A stretch of DNA of 64,000 bases from Chloroflexota bacterium (GTDB lineage Bacteria; Chloroflexota; Dehalococcoidia; Bin125). The stretch covers positions 1 through 64,000 of the forward strand of contig VXQT01000002.1 of the NCBI GenBank assembly GCA_009838915.1, given 5' to 3'. Each line of letters begins with the position of its first letter. The stretch's first letter is position 1. The notes beneath the pieces were generated by a model. It ran no database searches and was not told the DNA's origin. It saw only the letters and a list, made by a program, of their open reading frames with translations. A program made the translations under genes and the position numbers. Below are positions 40,124 through 49,756 of this stretch, piece after piece.

Positions 40124-41011
40124 CTAGCTTCCCGGCGACGATGGGCGCGACTTCGCGGCGCCGTAGTCCTGGAACGGGCCGTCGCGCCAGTCGAGCGCGG
40201 CCTTGAGTCCCTTCTCGCGGGCAATCCGGCCGAAGTCTCCGGCCGATGGTCGATAGGTGGACAGCGCCTGGATGTCGGCGCCGACCTGCAGCGCGGTGCG
40301 GAAGCCCATCACCTCGTAGGCACGGTTCAGGCCGCGCTTCGACATCTGGATCATGTCGGGGGCGATGTTGGCGATCCGCTCGCCCATCTTCTCGGTTTCC
40401 TCGGCGAGCTGCTCGACGGGAAAGGCCTTGTTGGCCCAGCCCAGTTCGACCGCTTCGAGTCCGGTCACCGAGTCACCCGTGTAGAGCAGCTCGCGCGCCT
40501 TGCGCATGCCCATGTGCCACGGGTGGTAAAGGATGTCGACGGTGGTCATCGCGCGGACTGGCGGATAGCCGATGATCGCGTCCTCGGCCACGTACATCAG
40601 GTCGCACATCGAGGCCAATTCGGAGCCGCCGGCCAGCGCGTAACCGTGGACCTGCGCGATCACCGGCTTGGTCAACTCCCAGATCTGCCAATAGCCCGAG
40701 AGCAGATGCTGCGGCCACTGTCCCTGGCCGGGATGGATCGGTCCGACCGAGGGCAGCCCCGAACGGTAGTCCAGGTAGTCCGACTCGGAGAGGTTGGGCA
40801 CGGGAGTGATGTCGTAGCCGGCAGAGAAGGTGCGGCCGGCACCGCGGATGATCACGACATGCACGCCTTCGTCGGCCTCGGCGACCTTGAGCGCGTCGAA
40901 CAGTTCGGCGCGCAGCCGGTGGCTGAGGGCGTTCATCTTCTCCGGACGATTGAGCGTGACGATCCCCAATCGGCCTTTGGTCTCGTAGAGGATGTCTTCG
41001 TACTCGGGCAT
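40124..41011 (-). CDS. Enoyl-CoA hydratase/isomerase family protein
   Basis: This 295-aa crotonase-fold protein has the NRPEKMNALSHRLRAELFDAL signature region, the oxyanion loop FSAGYDI and the second oxyanion segment VHGYALAGGSELASMCDL. The Glu of GGSE is at the position of the hydratase acid/base; the second acid is not obvious in YPPVRAM, so isomerase, dehalogenase or naphthoate-synthase-like activity is possible. ATG 41011 has AGGAG upstream and fits the domain start; the frame is open to 41131. Confidence 0.9.
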   Translation of the reverse strand: MPEYEDILYETKGRLGIVTLNRPEKMNALSHRLRAELFDALKVAEADEGVHVVIIRGAGRTFSAGYDITPVPNLSESDYLDYRSGLPSVGPIHPGQGQWPQHLLSGYWQIWELTKPVIAQVHGYALAGGSELASMCDLMYVAEDAIIGYPPVRAMTTVDILYHPWHMGMRKARELLYTGDSVTGLEAVELGWANKAFPVEQLAEETEKMGERIANIAPDMIQMSKRGLNRAYEVMGFRTALQVGADIQALSTYRPSAGDFGRIAREKGLKAALDWRDGPFQDYGAAKSRPSSPGS

Positions 41012-41108
41012 GGTGACTCTCCTGGGGCCCTTGATGTGCGCGGATACAACCCACGCCGCCTGATCGGGATGGTTCGCTTCGCAGGCTATCCGACTGACCG
41101 CCGCGAGC

Positions 41109-42068
41109 TTACTCAGCCACTCCGACGACATTCAGAATCTGCGCGAGCGGCGCCGCGCCGCGAATCACGCCCACGTAGATGCCATCGCTGTCGATCACAT
41201 ACAGCTCGGGCAGGCCATCGACCCGATAATGCTGCGCCACCGCGCCGTTCGAATCGACCAGGTGCAGCAGATTCGACCCAGTGCGGTGAACAAAGTCCTC
41301 GGCCGCACCTGCCTCAGTTTCGTACACGTTGACGCCAATGATCAGTACGTCGTCCTCACGTTCGGCGAGTTCTGCGAGAACGCTGAGGGTCTCATCGACG
41401 AACGGCGCCCAGGAGGCCCAGAACATGATTAAGGTGAGCTGATCCGCGTCCTCGCGGACGCTGGACAGTGATACGAGTGACTCGTCACTGTCGCCCAAAG
41501 CCGGCAGCAGGAAGTCGGGCGCCGGTTCGCCTACCTCCAGACGATGCGCGCCGGGAACCATCCCGCTGACGGGCGGCCAGAGCTCGGGGTGGGGCGCGAC
41601 AGGCAGGGAGAGTCTGATTGTCGAACTGGTGATCCAGCGGTTGGGTTCGGCTGTTTCCAGGTTGACGACCCAGTCGTGCGCCCGCAGTCCTCGCGCGATG
41701 CCTTCGACTCGCACACCAAGCCCGTAACGCAACTGGCTTCCGCTGAGATTCGCACGGGCGTAGATCGAGACCTCAGGAGCGATGGACAGGTCATTGGAGC
41801 GCAGCCATCGTCCCTGGGGCGCTTGCGAGAGGGTCAATCGGCGACGGTCGGGACACTGCCGGGTCGAACCTGCAGTCGTGTCATGCAGCTCGACACAGAA
41901 CTCCGCTGTGCCCTGATCGGAGACCCAGATCGCGACGTTGACACGCAGCGACGTCTCCTGGCCCCGGGCCGGTGCGAGCGGGACTAGCGCTCCGAAGAGC
42001 GCGGCCGAGATGCCGATGAGCAGTGCAATGCGCGCCGCCGCGCGGCCGGACCAGCGCTGCGTTCGCAT
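41109..42068 (-). CDS. Exported TlpA/ResA-like redoxin lacking the CxxC motif
   Basis: This 319-aa protein has a signal peptide (about 1-36, cleaved near ARGQ), an N-terminal beta-rich domain with two Cys (58 and 72), and a C-terminal thioredoxin-fold domain starting GEPAPDFLLPAL. At the active site the family's WASWCPPC is WASWAPFV (217-224), so both redox cysteines are gone. The rest of the fold is kept, including GLPELYVIDSDG with the cis-Pro. It cannot act as a dithiol oxidoreductase and may instead bind a partner or ligand. Its ATG overlaps the copD stop as TGATG. Confidence 0.85.
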   Translation of the reverse strand: MRTQRWSGRAAARIALLIGISAALFGALVPLAPARGQETSLRVNVAIWVSDQGTAEFCVELHDTTAGSTRQCPDRRRLTLSQAPQGRWLRSNDLSIAPEVSIYARANLSGSQLRYGLGVRVEGIARGLRAHDWVVNLETAEPNRWITSSTIRLSLPVAPHPELWPPVSGMVPGAHRLEVGEPAPDFLLPALGDSDESLVSLSSVREDADQLTLIMFWASWAPFVDETLSVLAELAEREDDVLIIGVNVYETEAGAAEDFVHRTGSNLLHLVDSNGAVAQHYRVDGLPELYVIDSDGIYVGVIRGAAPLAQILNVVGVAE

Positions 42069-42601
42069 CAGGATGGCAGCATCGAGAAGTTGTGATTGCC
42101 GAGGAATGCACCTGCGCCCGCGACCAGCAGGGTCATCAGCAACCCGGCAATCGAGAGAGCGATCGTGGTGATGCGCACGCGCCGCAGCTCCGCCGTGTCC
42201 TCATCCGCGTCGGCAGTCGCGCGGGCCAGCTCGAGCTGACGCGGTCCGAAGACGAACTGGTGTAGGCCGATCAGAGCAATCATGACTGCCCAGAGCGCCA
42301 TCTTGATCACAAAGATGTAGCCCCAGCGCGCGTCGTAGATGTTGGGACCGAAGTTCTCCGCCTGGTCAAGACGTGGATCGACCATCGCGCCGCCGGTGAT
42401 CACGATCACGACCATCGCCGCAATGCCGATACGACCAAAGCGGCGGGTGAATCCTTCCAGCGCGTCCAGCCACACCGTTCGATTGCCAACGGCGCGCAGC
42501 GCCGGAATCACGCAGGCCGCAGTCACAATCTGACCACCCAGCCAGATCGCGACGCCGATCACATGCAGCCAGGTGAGGATGGAGATCACTGTCTTGGACA
42601 T
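42068..42601 (-). CDS. CopD-domain membrane protein
   Basis: This 177-aa protein has four transmembrane helices with the CopD pattern: WLHVIGVAIWLGGQI at the start, RFGRIGIAAMVVIVITGGAM, KMALWAVMIALIGLHQF and a final helix ending GNHNFSMLPS. His13, His113-type and C-terminal His residues could bind copper or haem. It is translationally coupled to the cysteine-less redoxin. GGAG precedes the ATG. Confidence 0.87.
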   Translation of the reverse strand: MSKTVISILTWLHVIGVAIWLGGQIVTAACVIPALRAVGNRTVWLDALEGFTRRFGRIGIAAMVVIVITGGAMVDPRLDQAENFGPNIYDARWGYIFVIKMALWAVMIALIGLHQFVFGPRQLELARATADADEDTAELRRVRITTIALSIAGLLMTLLVAGAGAFLGNHNFSMLPS

Positions 42602-42617
42602 GAAACGCTCCGGGCAA

Positions 42618-43922
<1,305 letters not shown>

Positions 43923-44045
43923 TCAGGCGCTGCTCATCGTTTGGCAAGCGCCGCGCTGACTGAACGGTGAAGAACTGGCCCACCGCGAACCGCAGGCAAG
44001 CGTAGCACGGTGGAAGGCGCCGATCGCAAGCGAACCCGCTGGCGG

Positions 44046-44051
44046 TACCCT
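44046..44051 (+). promoter_or_regulatory. Candidate leaderless -10 of the DUF402-dam operon
   Basis: TACCCT, then GCGCGC and ATG 44058, a 6-nt spacing. It also decides the start, since the longer frame from 44010 would have its own promoter inside it. Confidence 0.5.
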
Positions 44052-44057
44052 GCGCGC

Positions 44058-44612
44058 ATGAGCGTGTCCGCCCGCTGCCAGGACCTGCCTCCGGCGCCGT
44101 CCGAGACGATCACCGAACGCAAGGTCACGCTGGACGGGCGCATCATGGAGTTTCCGCTTGAACGCTGGCTGGCGACGCCCGAGCTGGTTGTCGGTCGCTG
44201 GGTTGCGGACCAGGACCCTCGCGCGATCGAGCGCTATCCGCAGGCGAGCGGATTTACGAGCTGGGGCGTCTGGTGGCCGGACAAACCGTACAGCGCCTAC
44301 CGACTGCACCGACCGGACGGATCGCTGCGCATCTACCGGCTGGACACGATCGACCAGGCGGTGTTCGACGGCGAGCGGATCGAGTTCCACGACCTTTTGC
44401 TCGACGCGCTGATTCGTCCCGACGGCGATGTGACCATCGAGGACGAAGACGAGGTCGAAGCGGCGATTGCTGAGCGCCGCCTCACCCAGGCGCAGCGCTG
44501 GCGGATTGAATGGACACGAGACCTCTTCGAGAACAAGGCTGAACTGCTCATGCAGCGAGTCGACAGCGCGGTCGAGCGCGCGATCGAGTCCGTGCGCAAC
44601 GGGAGCGGCTGA
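44058..44612 (+). CDS. DUF402 (FomD/Ntdp-like) protein
   Basis: This 184-aa protein has the DUF402 core: a W-x-x-x-x-P-Y-S-A-Y-R strand, IYRLDTIDQ, then EFHDLLLDALIRPDGDVTIE and DEDEVEAAI, whose acidic residues bind metal in the family. Relatives hydrolyse nucleoside di- or triphosphates, release CMP from intermediates (FomD), or are linked to RNase E-type domains. The substrate is undetermined here. The dam-type methylase starts 1 bp after its stop, so the two are co-translated. Confidence 0.82.
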   Translation: MSVSARCQDLPPAPSETITERKVTLDGRIMEFPLERWLATPELVVGRWVADQDPRAIERYPQASGFTSWGVWWPDKPYSAYRLHRPDGSLRIYRLDTIDQAVFDGERIEFHDLLLDALIRPDGDVTIEDEDEVEAAIAERRLTQAQRWRIEWTRDLFENKAELLMQRVDSAVERAIESVRNGSG

Positions 44613-44613
44613 A

Positions 44614-45444
44614 GTGGCGAAACCGTTCCTCAAGTGGGCCGGCGGGAAGACGGCGCTGTTACCCGAACTGCTCCAGGCAGCGCCGCAACAGATTGAGACG
44701 TACTACGAACCGTTCCTGGGCGGAGGCGCGCTGTTCTTCGCGCTTCAGGCCGAGGGTCGATTCCGACGCGCCGTCCTCTCCGATAGCAACAGGGAATTGA
44801 TCAACGCGTACTCCCAGGTCCGCGACAACGTCGAGGGTCTAATCCGGGCGCTCAGAGCCCACCAGCGCAAGTACCGCGAAGCGGAAGATCGCGCCGAGTA
44901 CTACTACACGATCCGCGCCAAGAAGCTGACTTGCAGCCTGGGCGGCGCGGCCAACCTGATCTTCATGAACAAGACCGGCTACAACGGCCTCTACCGCGTC
45001 AACAGCAAGGGCAAGTTCAACGTCCCGCACGGCCGCTACAAGAATCCCACCATCTGCGACGAGCAGAACCTGCGCGCGGCGTCGGAGGCCTTGCAGGGGG
45101 TGGAGTTGAGGGTGGCTGACTTCGGCGAGTGCGTCCGCCGCGCGGGACCGGGCGACTTCGTCTACTTCGACCCGCCCTATGTGCCAGTCAGCGACACAGC
45201 GCACTTCACGGCGTACACCTCGTCCGATTTCGATACGAGCGAGCAGAAGCGACTCGCACAGACAGCGAACTGGTGCACTCTTCGCGGCGCGTCCGTCGTC
45301 CTATCCAACTCGGACCATCCAGGCGTTGCTGAACTCTACCGAGGAAGGTGCTTCAAGATTCAACACGTCAATGCTCCAAGAAACATCAACTCCAAGTCCA
45401 ACAGGCGCAGTGCGGTGCGGGAGTATCTCATCACTTCAGCCTGA
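44614..45444 (+). CDS. Dam-type (D12 class) N6-adenine DNA methyltransferase
   Basis: This 276-aa class alpha methylase has motif X FLKWAGGKTALL (5-16), motif I YEPFLGGGALFFAL, AANLIFMNKTGYNGLYRVNS, motif IV DPPY (186-189) and a final REYLITSA. This is the Dam/DpnM family, whose members usually methylate GATC or a related site. No restriction or repair gene accompanies it, so it is an orphan. It starts with GTG one base after the DUF402 stop; the frame is open upstream inside that gene. Its end overlaps the convergent MaoC gene by 9 bp. Confidence 0.92.
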   Translation: MAKPFLKWAGGKTALLPELLQAAPQQIETYYEPFLGGGALFFALQAEGRFRRAVLSDSNRELINAYSQVRDNVEGLIRALRAHQRKYREAEDRAEYYYTIRAKKLTCSLGGAANLIFMNKTGYNGLYRVNSKGKFNVPHGRYKNPTICDEQNLRAASEALQGVELRVADFGECVRRAGPGDFVYFDPPYVPVSDTAHFTAYTSSDFDTSEQKRLAQTANWCTLRGASVVLSNSDHPGVAELYRGRCFKIQHVNAPRNINSKSNRRSAVREYLITSA

Positions 45445-45918
45445 CGAGACCCGGTCATCCCGGCGCTTCGGGATCATCACGGCGCGCTGGAAGGAGATCA
45501 CTTCTGTGCCGTCTTGCTTGGCGCCTGTGGTGTGGACCGTGACGATGCCGCGATCGGGTTGGCTCTTGCTCTCGCGAACTTCGAGCACTTCGGTCTTGAC
45601 CGTGATCGTGTCGCCGTGGAAGACCGGGGCGGTATGGCGCAGATCGGTCGTGGCGAGGTTGGCTATCGCCTTGCCCGACACCGTCGGCACCGTAATGCCG
45701 AAGACCAGCGAGTAGACGAACGGCCCCGACACGATCCGCTGGCCGAACTGCGTGTCCTCGGCGAACTCCTTGTTCGTGTGCAGCGGATGGTGGTTCATGG
45801 TCAGCATGCAGAAGAGCAAGTCGTCTGACTCGGTCACCGTGCGTGTGGGCCAGTGCTCGATCACTTCGCCCACCTCAAACTCGTCCAGGTAGCGACCGTA
45901 CAGTTCTTTCGTCGGCAT
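45436..45918 (-). CDS. MaoC-like dehydratase
   Basis: This 160-aa hot-dog-fold protein resembles MaoC/mesaconyl-CoA hydratases: LDEFEVGEVIEHWPTRTVTESD, MNHHPLHTNKEFAEDTQFGQRIVSG and TAPVFHGDTITVKTEVLEV. The hydratase dyad is in the HHPLH segment, but the usual preceding Asp is Asn, so catalysis should be checked. It would hydrate an enoyl-CoA made by the acyl-CoA dehydrogenase encoded 105 bp upstream. The start at 45918 is clear; a longer frame reads through the palindromic repeat. Confidence 0.88.
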   Translation of the reverse strand: MPTKELYGRYLDEFEVGEVIEHWPTRTVTESDDLLFCMLTMNHHPLHTNKEFAEDTQFGQRIVSGPFVYSLVFGITVPTVSGKAIANLATTDLRHTAPVFHGDTITVKTEVLEVRESKSQPDRGIVTVHTTGAKQDGTEVISFQRAVMIPKRRDDRVSSG

Positions 45919-45933
45919 TGCGGAGCCCCCCTC

Positions 45934-45969
45934 TGCCTTCGGCATCTCCCCCCGCGAAGCGGGGGGAGA
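45934..45969 (+). repeat. Two-hairpin GC-rich palindromic repeat, copy 4
   Basis: The small hairpin is TGCC-TTC-GGCA (45934-45944). The large stem is TCTCCCCCCGC/GCGGGGGGAGA with loop GAA (45945-45969). The GCCCCCCTC lead runs to within a few bases of the MaoC start, and on the minus strand its GAGGGGGG would serve as the Shine-Dalgarno. Confidence 0.85.
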
Positions 45970-45988
45970 GTTGATTATGTTGTCAGCA

Positions 45989-46013
45989 TCTCCCCCCTCC
46001 AAGCAGGGGGAGA
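45989..46013 (+). repeat. Partial GC palindrome, large stem only
   Basis: TCTCCCCC and GGGGGAGA pair around an interior of about nine bases. It resembles the large stem of the two-hairpin repeat but lacks the small hairpin, so it looks like a decayed or truncated copy next to copy 4, in the MaoC-acyl-CoA dehydrogenase gap. Confidence 0.7.
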
Positions 46014-46023
46014 GTTGGTTGTG

Positions 46024-47211
46024 CTATTCGACCGCGTACATCTCCAGCAGGCGGCGCGCGATCACGATCCGCTGGATTTCGTTGGTGCCTTCGGCGACGG
46101 CCATCAGCGGGGCGTCGCGGTAGAAGCGCTCGACCGGCAGTTCCTTGGTGTAGCCGACGCCGCCGTGCACGCGCATCGACTCCAGCGTGCACTCGAGCGC
46201 CACTTCCGTCGCGAACAGCTTGGCCATGCCCACGTCGAGATCGGAGCGTTGGCCCGAGTCCTTCTTGCGCGCCGCGTCGCGAGTCAAGAGCCGGGCGGCG
46301 CGAATCTTGGTCGCCATCTCGGCCAGCTTGAGCTGGATCGCCTGGTGCTGCGCGATCGGTACGCCCATCGTCTCGCGCCGCTGCGCATAGACAATGGCCT
46401 CGTCGAACGCCGCCTGGGCCACCCCGGTCGCACGCGAGGCGACGTTGATGCGTCCGATCTCGAGGCCGGAGATCATCTGTTGAAAGCCGCGTCCCTCGTT
46501 GCCTCCGAGGAGGTTGTTCGCCGGGACGCGGGCGTCTTCGAGAAACAGTTCCGCCGTTTCCGGACCCTTGTAGCCCAGCTTGTCGATCGTTCGCGCGACC
46601 GAGAAACCCGGTGTGTCCTTTTCGACCAGGAAGGCGGAGATGCCCCGATGCCGTGGTTGCGCCGACGGGTCAGTCTTGGTCATCGCCAGATAGACATCGC
46701 CGCGGTCGCCGTTGGTGACGAACAGCTTGTTGCCGTTGAGGATGTAGTCGTCGCCGTCGCGCGAGGCGGTCGTGCGGATCGCCTGCGCGTCGGAGCCGGC
46801 GTTGGGCTCGGTGATCGTGAAGCAGCCCTGTTTCTCGCCCGTCGCCAGTCCAGGCAGGAATCGGTCCTTCTGCTCCTGCGTGCCGTGTTCGTCGATGATC
46901 CAGCCGTCGATCACGTTGGTGTTGATGATCCCGGCCAGTCCCATCCAGCCGCGCGAGATTTCCTCGATCACGGCCGAGTAGGTCTCGAACGAGAGCCCCA
47001 GCCCGCCGTGCGACTCGGGAAAGGTGATGCCGAAGACGCCCATCTCGCACATGTCGGCGTGAATCTTGGCTGGGAACTCGCCCGAATGCTCCAGTTCGGT
47101 CGCGTTGGGGATGACCTGCTCGTCGACCCAGCGGCGCACGTTGCGCGTGATCTCCACGCCGGTCTCGCCGTCGCCGGCAATGATCTCCCGTACGTCGGAC
47201 ACACTGGCCAT
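46024..47211 (-). CDS. Acyl-CoA dehydrogenase
   Basis: This 395-aa flavoenzyme introduces the alpha-beta double bond into an acyl-CoA and passes electrons to ETF. It has FGITFPESHGGLGLSFETY, the FAD motif CFTITEPNAGSDAQAI, KLFVTNGDRGDVY, KLGYKGPETAELFLEDARVP and the catalytic-base block VAEGTNEIQRIVIARRLL. ATG 47211 with GGAG upstream is preferred over GTG 47217. It is divergent from the FMO genes and lies just upstream of the MaoC gene, so the two form a beta-oxidation-like pair. The chain-length specificity is unknown. Confidence 0.94.
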   Translation of the reverse strand: MASVSDVREIIAGDGETGVEITRNVRRWVDEQVIPNATELEHSGEFPAKIHADMCEMGVFGITFPESHGGLGLSFETYSAVIEEISRGWMGLAGIINTNVIDGWIIDEHGTQEQKDRFLPGLATGEKQGCFTITEPNAGSDAQAIRTTASRDGDDYILNGNKLFVTNGDRGDVYLAMTKTDPSAQPRHRGISAFLVEKDTPGFSVARTIDKLGYKGPETAELFLEDARVPANNLLGGNEGRGFQQMISGLEIGRINVASRATGVAQAAFDEAIVYAQRRETMGVPIAQHQAIQLKLAEMATKIRAARLLTRDAARKKDSGQRSDLDVGMAKLFATEVALECTLESMRVHGGVGYTKELPVERFYRDAPLMAVAEGTNEIQRIVIARRLLEMYAVE

Positions 47212-47250
47212 GAGCACGCTCCAATCGGCTGCAATATCGGCTCAAATACG

Positions 47251-47279
47251 TTGCGGACTCAGTGTATGCGCGGTACGGT
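47251..47279 (+). promoter_or_regulatory. Candidate sigma70-type promoter of the FMO cluster
   Basis: TTGCGG (47251-47256), 17-nt spacer, TACGGT (47274-47279). It lies between the divergent acyl-CoA dehydrogenase and the first monooxygenase gene, 38 nt before ATG 47318. Confidence 0.5.
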
Positions 47280-47317
47280 CAGCCCCGACTCCCACAATCG
47301 AGAGGGTCCGGTCTCCC

Positions 47318-48499
47318 ATGCTGTCCGCACTGGCCGACCAGCTGCGCGAATGGCGCGAACGGACCGAGTCCATCAACTCGGTGCTCCGCGCTGAGGCCGA
47401 TCACAATGAGCAGCTCCGGCATCTCTCGGACGCGACCATGGACGCGTTGCGCGAGATTGACGCGTTCGGCATCTGCACGCCGGAGGTCCTTGGCGGCTCC
47501 GATCTGCATCCGGTCGCCCAGTTGGAGGTGGTCGCCGCCGTCTCATGTGCCGATCCGGCCGCAGGATGGAACCTGATGAACGGCTGCCAGGAGTCGGCCT
47601 GGCTCGCGACTCGCCTGCCGGACGAGACGGCGCAGCGAATCTTTGATCCGAGTCAAAGCGATTGGCGATTTCCGGTCGCTGCCGGCGGACTTGCTCCTGT
47701 CGGCGAGGCGAGGCCGGTCGAAGGCGGCTGGATCGTCAACGCGCGATCCGCCTGGGCATCAGGCATCCATACGTGCGACTACGTGCTGATCCATAGTTAC
47801 GTCGCGACTGATGAACCGGGGCTGGCAAGCGAACGACCGCGAGTGACCGTCGCCGCTCCGAGGGAGCAGGTCGAAATCGAGGATTCGTGGCACACGCTGG
47901 GCATGCGAGGCACCGGCTCGGCGCACTATCGGTTCGATGATCTCTTTGTGCCGCACGAGATGGAGCTGGTGAACCTGGAGCTGCCTCCGCTCCGCGGCGA
48001 TGGGTTCGTGACGCGGCCCAATCCAATCTTCCTCGTCCCGGCGATGTACGCGACCAGCGTCGGCATCGCCCGCCGCGCGCTCGAAGAGTTTGCATTGCAC
48101 GCGCCAACCGGCCGCAGACGGGCCTACGCAGGTTCGGTTGCCGAGCGTGAGCGGGTGCAGCACGACATCGGCGAGGCACAGGCGATGTTGGATGCGCTTG
48201 AGGGCTATGGACGCAACCTCTGCGAACAGCTCCACGAGAAGCCGCCGGAGTCAACCAAGCAAGCCGTCGAGCTGGGCGATCACGCTCGCTCCGCCTATCG
48301 CTGGTGCAACCAGACGACGGAGCGGATCGTGAAGACCATCCACGATCATATGGGCGGCGCCGACGTGTTTGAGCGCAGCATGGTCCAGCGCCTGCTGCGC
48401 GACATCCAGACGTCGTCGCAGCACGTCATGCCCGGCGACAGCGCCTATGTCCGCCTGGGCCGCCATCGGCTGGGGCTTGAGGTCACGCCGGGAATCTGA
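47318..48499 (+). CDS. ACAD-fold flavin-dependent monooxygenase-like protein 1
   Basis: This 393-aa protein has the acyl-CoA dehydrogenase fold but belongs to the HsaA/HpaH/DszC-like group D monooxygenases. Features are the N-terminal helix pair, LGGSDLHPVAQLEVVAAVSCADPAAGW, WSWASGIH-type loop (RSAWASGIHTCDYVL), DSWHTLGMRGTGSAHY and the C-terminal IHDHMGGADVF and LLRDIQTSSQH. It lacks the EGTxxIQ base of true dehydrogenases. These enzymes use reduced flavin from a separate reductase, and none is nearby. The start at 47318 excludes an upstream open frame. Confidence 0.86.
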   Translation: MLSALADQLREWRERTESINSVLRAEADHNEQLRHLSDATMDALREIDAFGICTPEVLGGSDLHPVAQLEVVAAVSCADPAAGWNLMNGCQESAWLATRLPDETAQRIFDPSQSDWRFPVAAGGLAPVGEARPVEGGWIVNARSAWASGIHTCDYVLIHSYVATDEPGLASERPRVTVAAPREQVEIEDSWHTLGMRGTGSAHYRFDDLFVPHEMELVNLELPPLRGDGFVTRPNPIFLVPAMYATSVGIARRALEEFALHAPTGRRRAYAGSVAERERVQHDIGEAQAMLDALEGYGRNLCEQLHEKPPESTKQAVELGDHARSAYRWCNQTTERIVKTIHDHMGGADVFERSMVQRLLRDIQTSSQHVMPGDSAYVRLGRHRLGLEVTPGI

Positions 48500-48508
48500 G
48501 GCCCCGCG

Positions 48509-48514
48509 TAGCCT
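48509..48514 (+). promoter_or_regulatory. Candidate -10 element before FMO2
   Basis: TAGCCT is 28 nt upstream of ATG 48543, exactly the distance seen before FMO3 (49723). A GCGAGGAG Shine-Dalgarno lies between. Confidence 0.35.
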
Positions 48515-48542
48515 AGACGCAGCCAACGAAGCGAGGAGATCG

Positions 48543-49718
48543 ATGAGTAGCACCTTGGCCGATCAGCGAGCGGAGTGGCGAGCCCGCGTCGCCGGCATCG
48601 GTGACACCTTGCGCGGCGAGTCGGAAGCGAACGAAGAGTTGCGACAACTCTCGCCGGCCACGGAAGCCGCGCTGCGCAGCGTCGATGCGTTCAGTCTCTG
48701 TTCACCGGCCGAACTGGGCGGGATCAACGCCCACCCGCGCCTGCAGACCCAGGTGATCGCCGACATCACGGCGCACGACTCCTCTGCCGGTTGGTGCGCC
48801 CTGATTGGCGCGCACGAGTCGGCCTGGCTCGCCTCGCGCCTGCCGGACTCAGCGGTTGAGCGCATCTTCGCCGATTCCGCCGCGCGCTGGCCGGTGACCT
48901 GCGGCTCGATCGCGCCCGAAGGCGAGGCGGAGCAGGTCGAGGGCGGCTGGATGGTCACGGGACGCTGGGGCTGGGCCTCGGGCATCCACCACTCGGACTA
49001 TGTGCTCTCAATGTCGCGGATCACCGGACGGGAACCGGAGCCGGGTATGCCGCCACCGTTGCTCTGCGCGGCGGCGCCCAAGGCGGATGTCGTGGTCGAG
49101 GACACCTGGCGCACGCTGGGCATGCGCGGCACCGGCTCGACGCACTATCGCTACGAGCGCGTCTTCGTACCCGACGAGATGTGCCTGGCCGGCTTCGAGC
49201 GCCCGCCCCTGCGCGGCGACGGCTGGCTCGCGCGTCCCACGGTCACCTTCCTCACCGCCGCCGGCTACGGCTTCCCGCTGGGCGTGGCCAAGCGGGCGAT
49301 CGAGGAGATCACGGAGCAGGCCACGTCGCACACCCGTACCGGCCAACGCGCCTCGATCTCCGAGCAGCAGCACTTCCAGGGCGACCTGGGCCGCTGCGTC
49401 GCGCTGGTCGAGGCGATGGAGGGCTACGGCCACCATCTCTTCGACGAGTTGCTGTCCGCGCCGATCCACTCGCTTGAGGACGCCGTGCGGATGGACGATC
49501 GCGCCCGCGCGGCGCTGCGCTGGGCCCACCAGGCTGCCGAGGACGTGGTGCGTACCGTTCACGAGCATGCCGGCGGCCCGGCCGTCTACTCGGACAACGT
49601 CCTCGCCCGGCTCCTGCGCGACATCCAGACCGCGAGTCAGCACGTGATCCAGACGCAGTCCGCCTACATTCGCCGAGGCCAGCACCAGCTCGGCATGCCG
49701 GTCCGGCCCGGTCTGTAA
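48543..49718 (+). CDS. ACAD-fold flavin-dependent monooxygenase-like protein 2
   Basis: This 391-aa paralogue is closest to the preceding gene. It has LGGINAHPRLQTQVIADITAHDSSAGW, RWGWASGIHHSDYVL, DTWRTLGMRGTGSTHYRYE, VHEHAGGPAVYS and LLRDIQTASQH. The shared C-terminal His and the H-x-GG-x-x-x-Y/F segment line the flavin pocket in relatives. Duplication and retention suggest different substrates for each copy. GAGGAG precedes the ATG. Confidence 0.86.
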   Translation: MSSTLADQRAEWRARVAGIGDTLRGESEANEELRQLSPATEAALRSVDAFSLCSPAELGGINAHPRLQTQVIADITAHDSSAGWCALIGAHESAWLASRLPDSAVERIFADSAARWPVTCGSIAPEGEAEQVEGGWMVTGRWGWASGIHHSDYVLSMSRITGREPEPGMPPPLLCAAAPKADVVVEDTWRTLGMRGTGSTHYRYERVFVPDEMCLAGFERPPLRGDGWLARPTVTFLTAAGYGFPLGVAKRAIEEITEQATSHTRTGQRASISEQQHFQGDLGRCVALVEAMEGYGHHLFDELLSAPIHSLEDAVRMDDRARAALRWAHQAAEDVVRTVHEHAGGPAVYSDNVLARLLRDIQTASQHVIQTQSAYIRRGQHQLGMPVRPGL

Positions 49719-49722
49719 TCGC

Positions 49723-49728
49723 TAGCCT
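49723..49728 (+). promoter_or_regulatory. Candidate -10 element before FMO3
   Basis: TAGCCT is 28 nt upstream of ATG 49757, directly after the stop of FMO2. Confidence 0.35.
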
Positions 49729-49756
49729 GAGAGTTCCCGGGACGTTGGGAACGAGC

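Noticed and set aside
45919-46002. N-terminal extension of the MaoC gene
   Set aside because: It is a read-through of the GC palindromic repeat; the MaoC domain begins at 45918.
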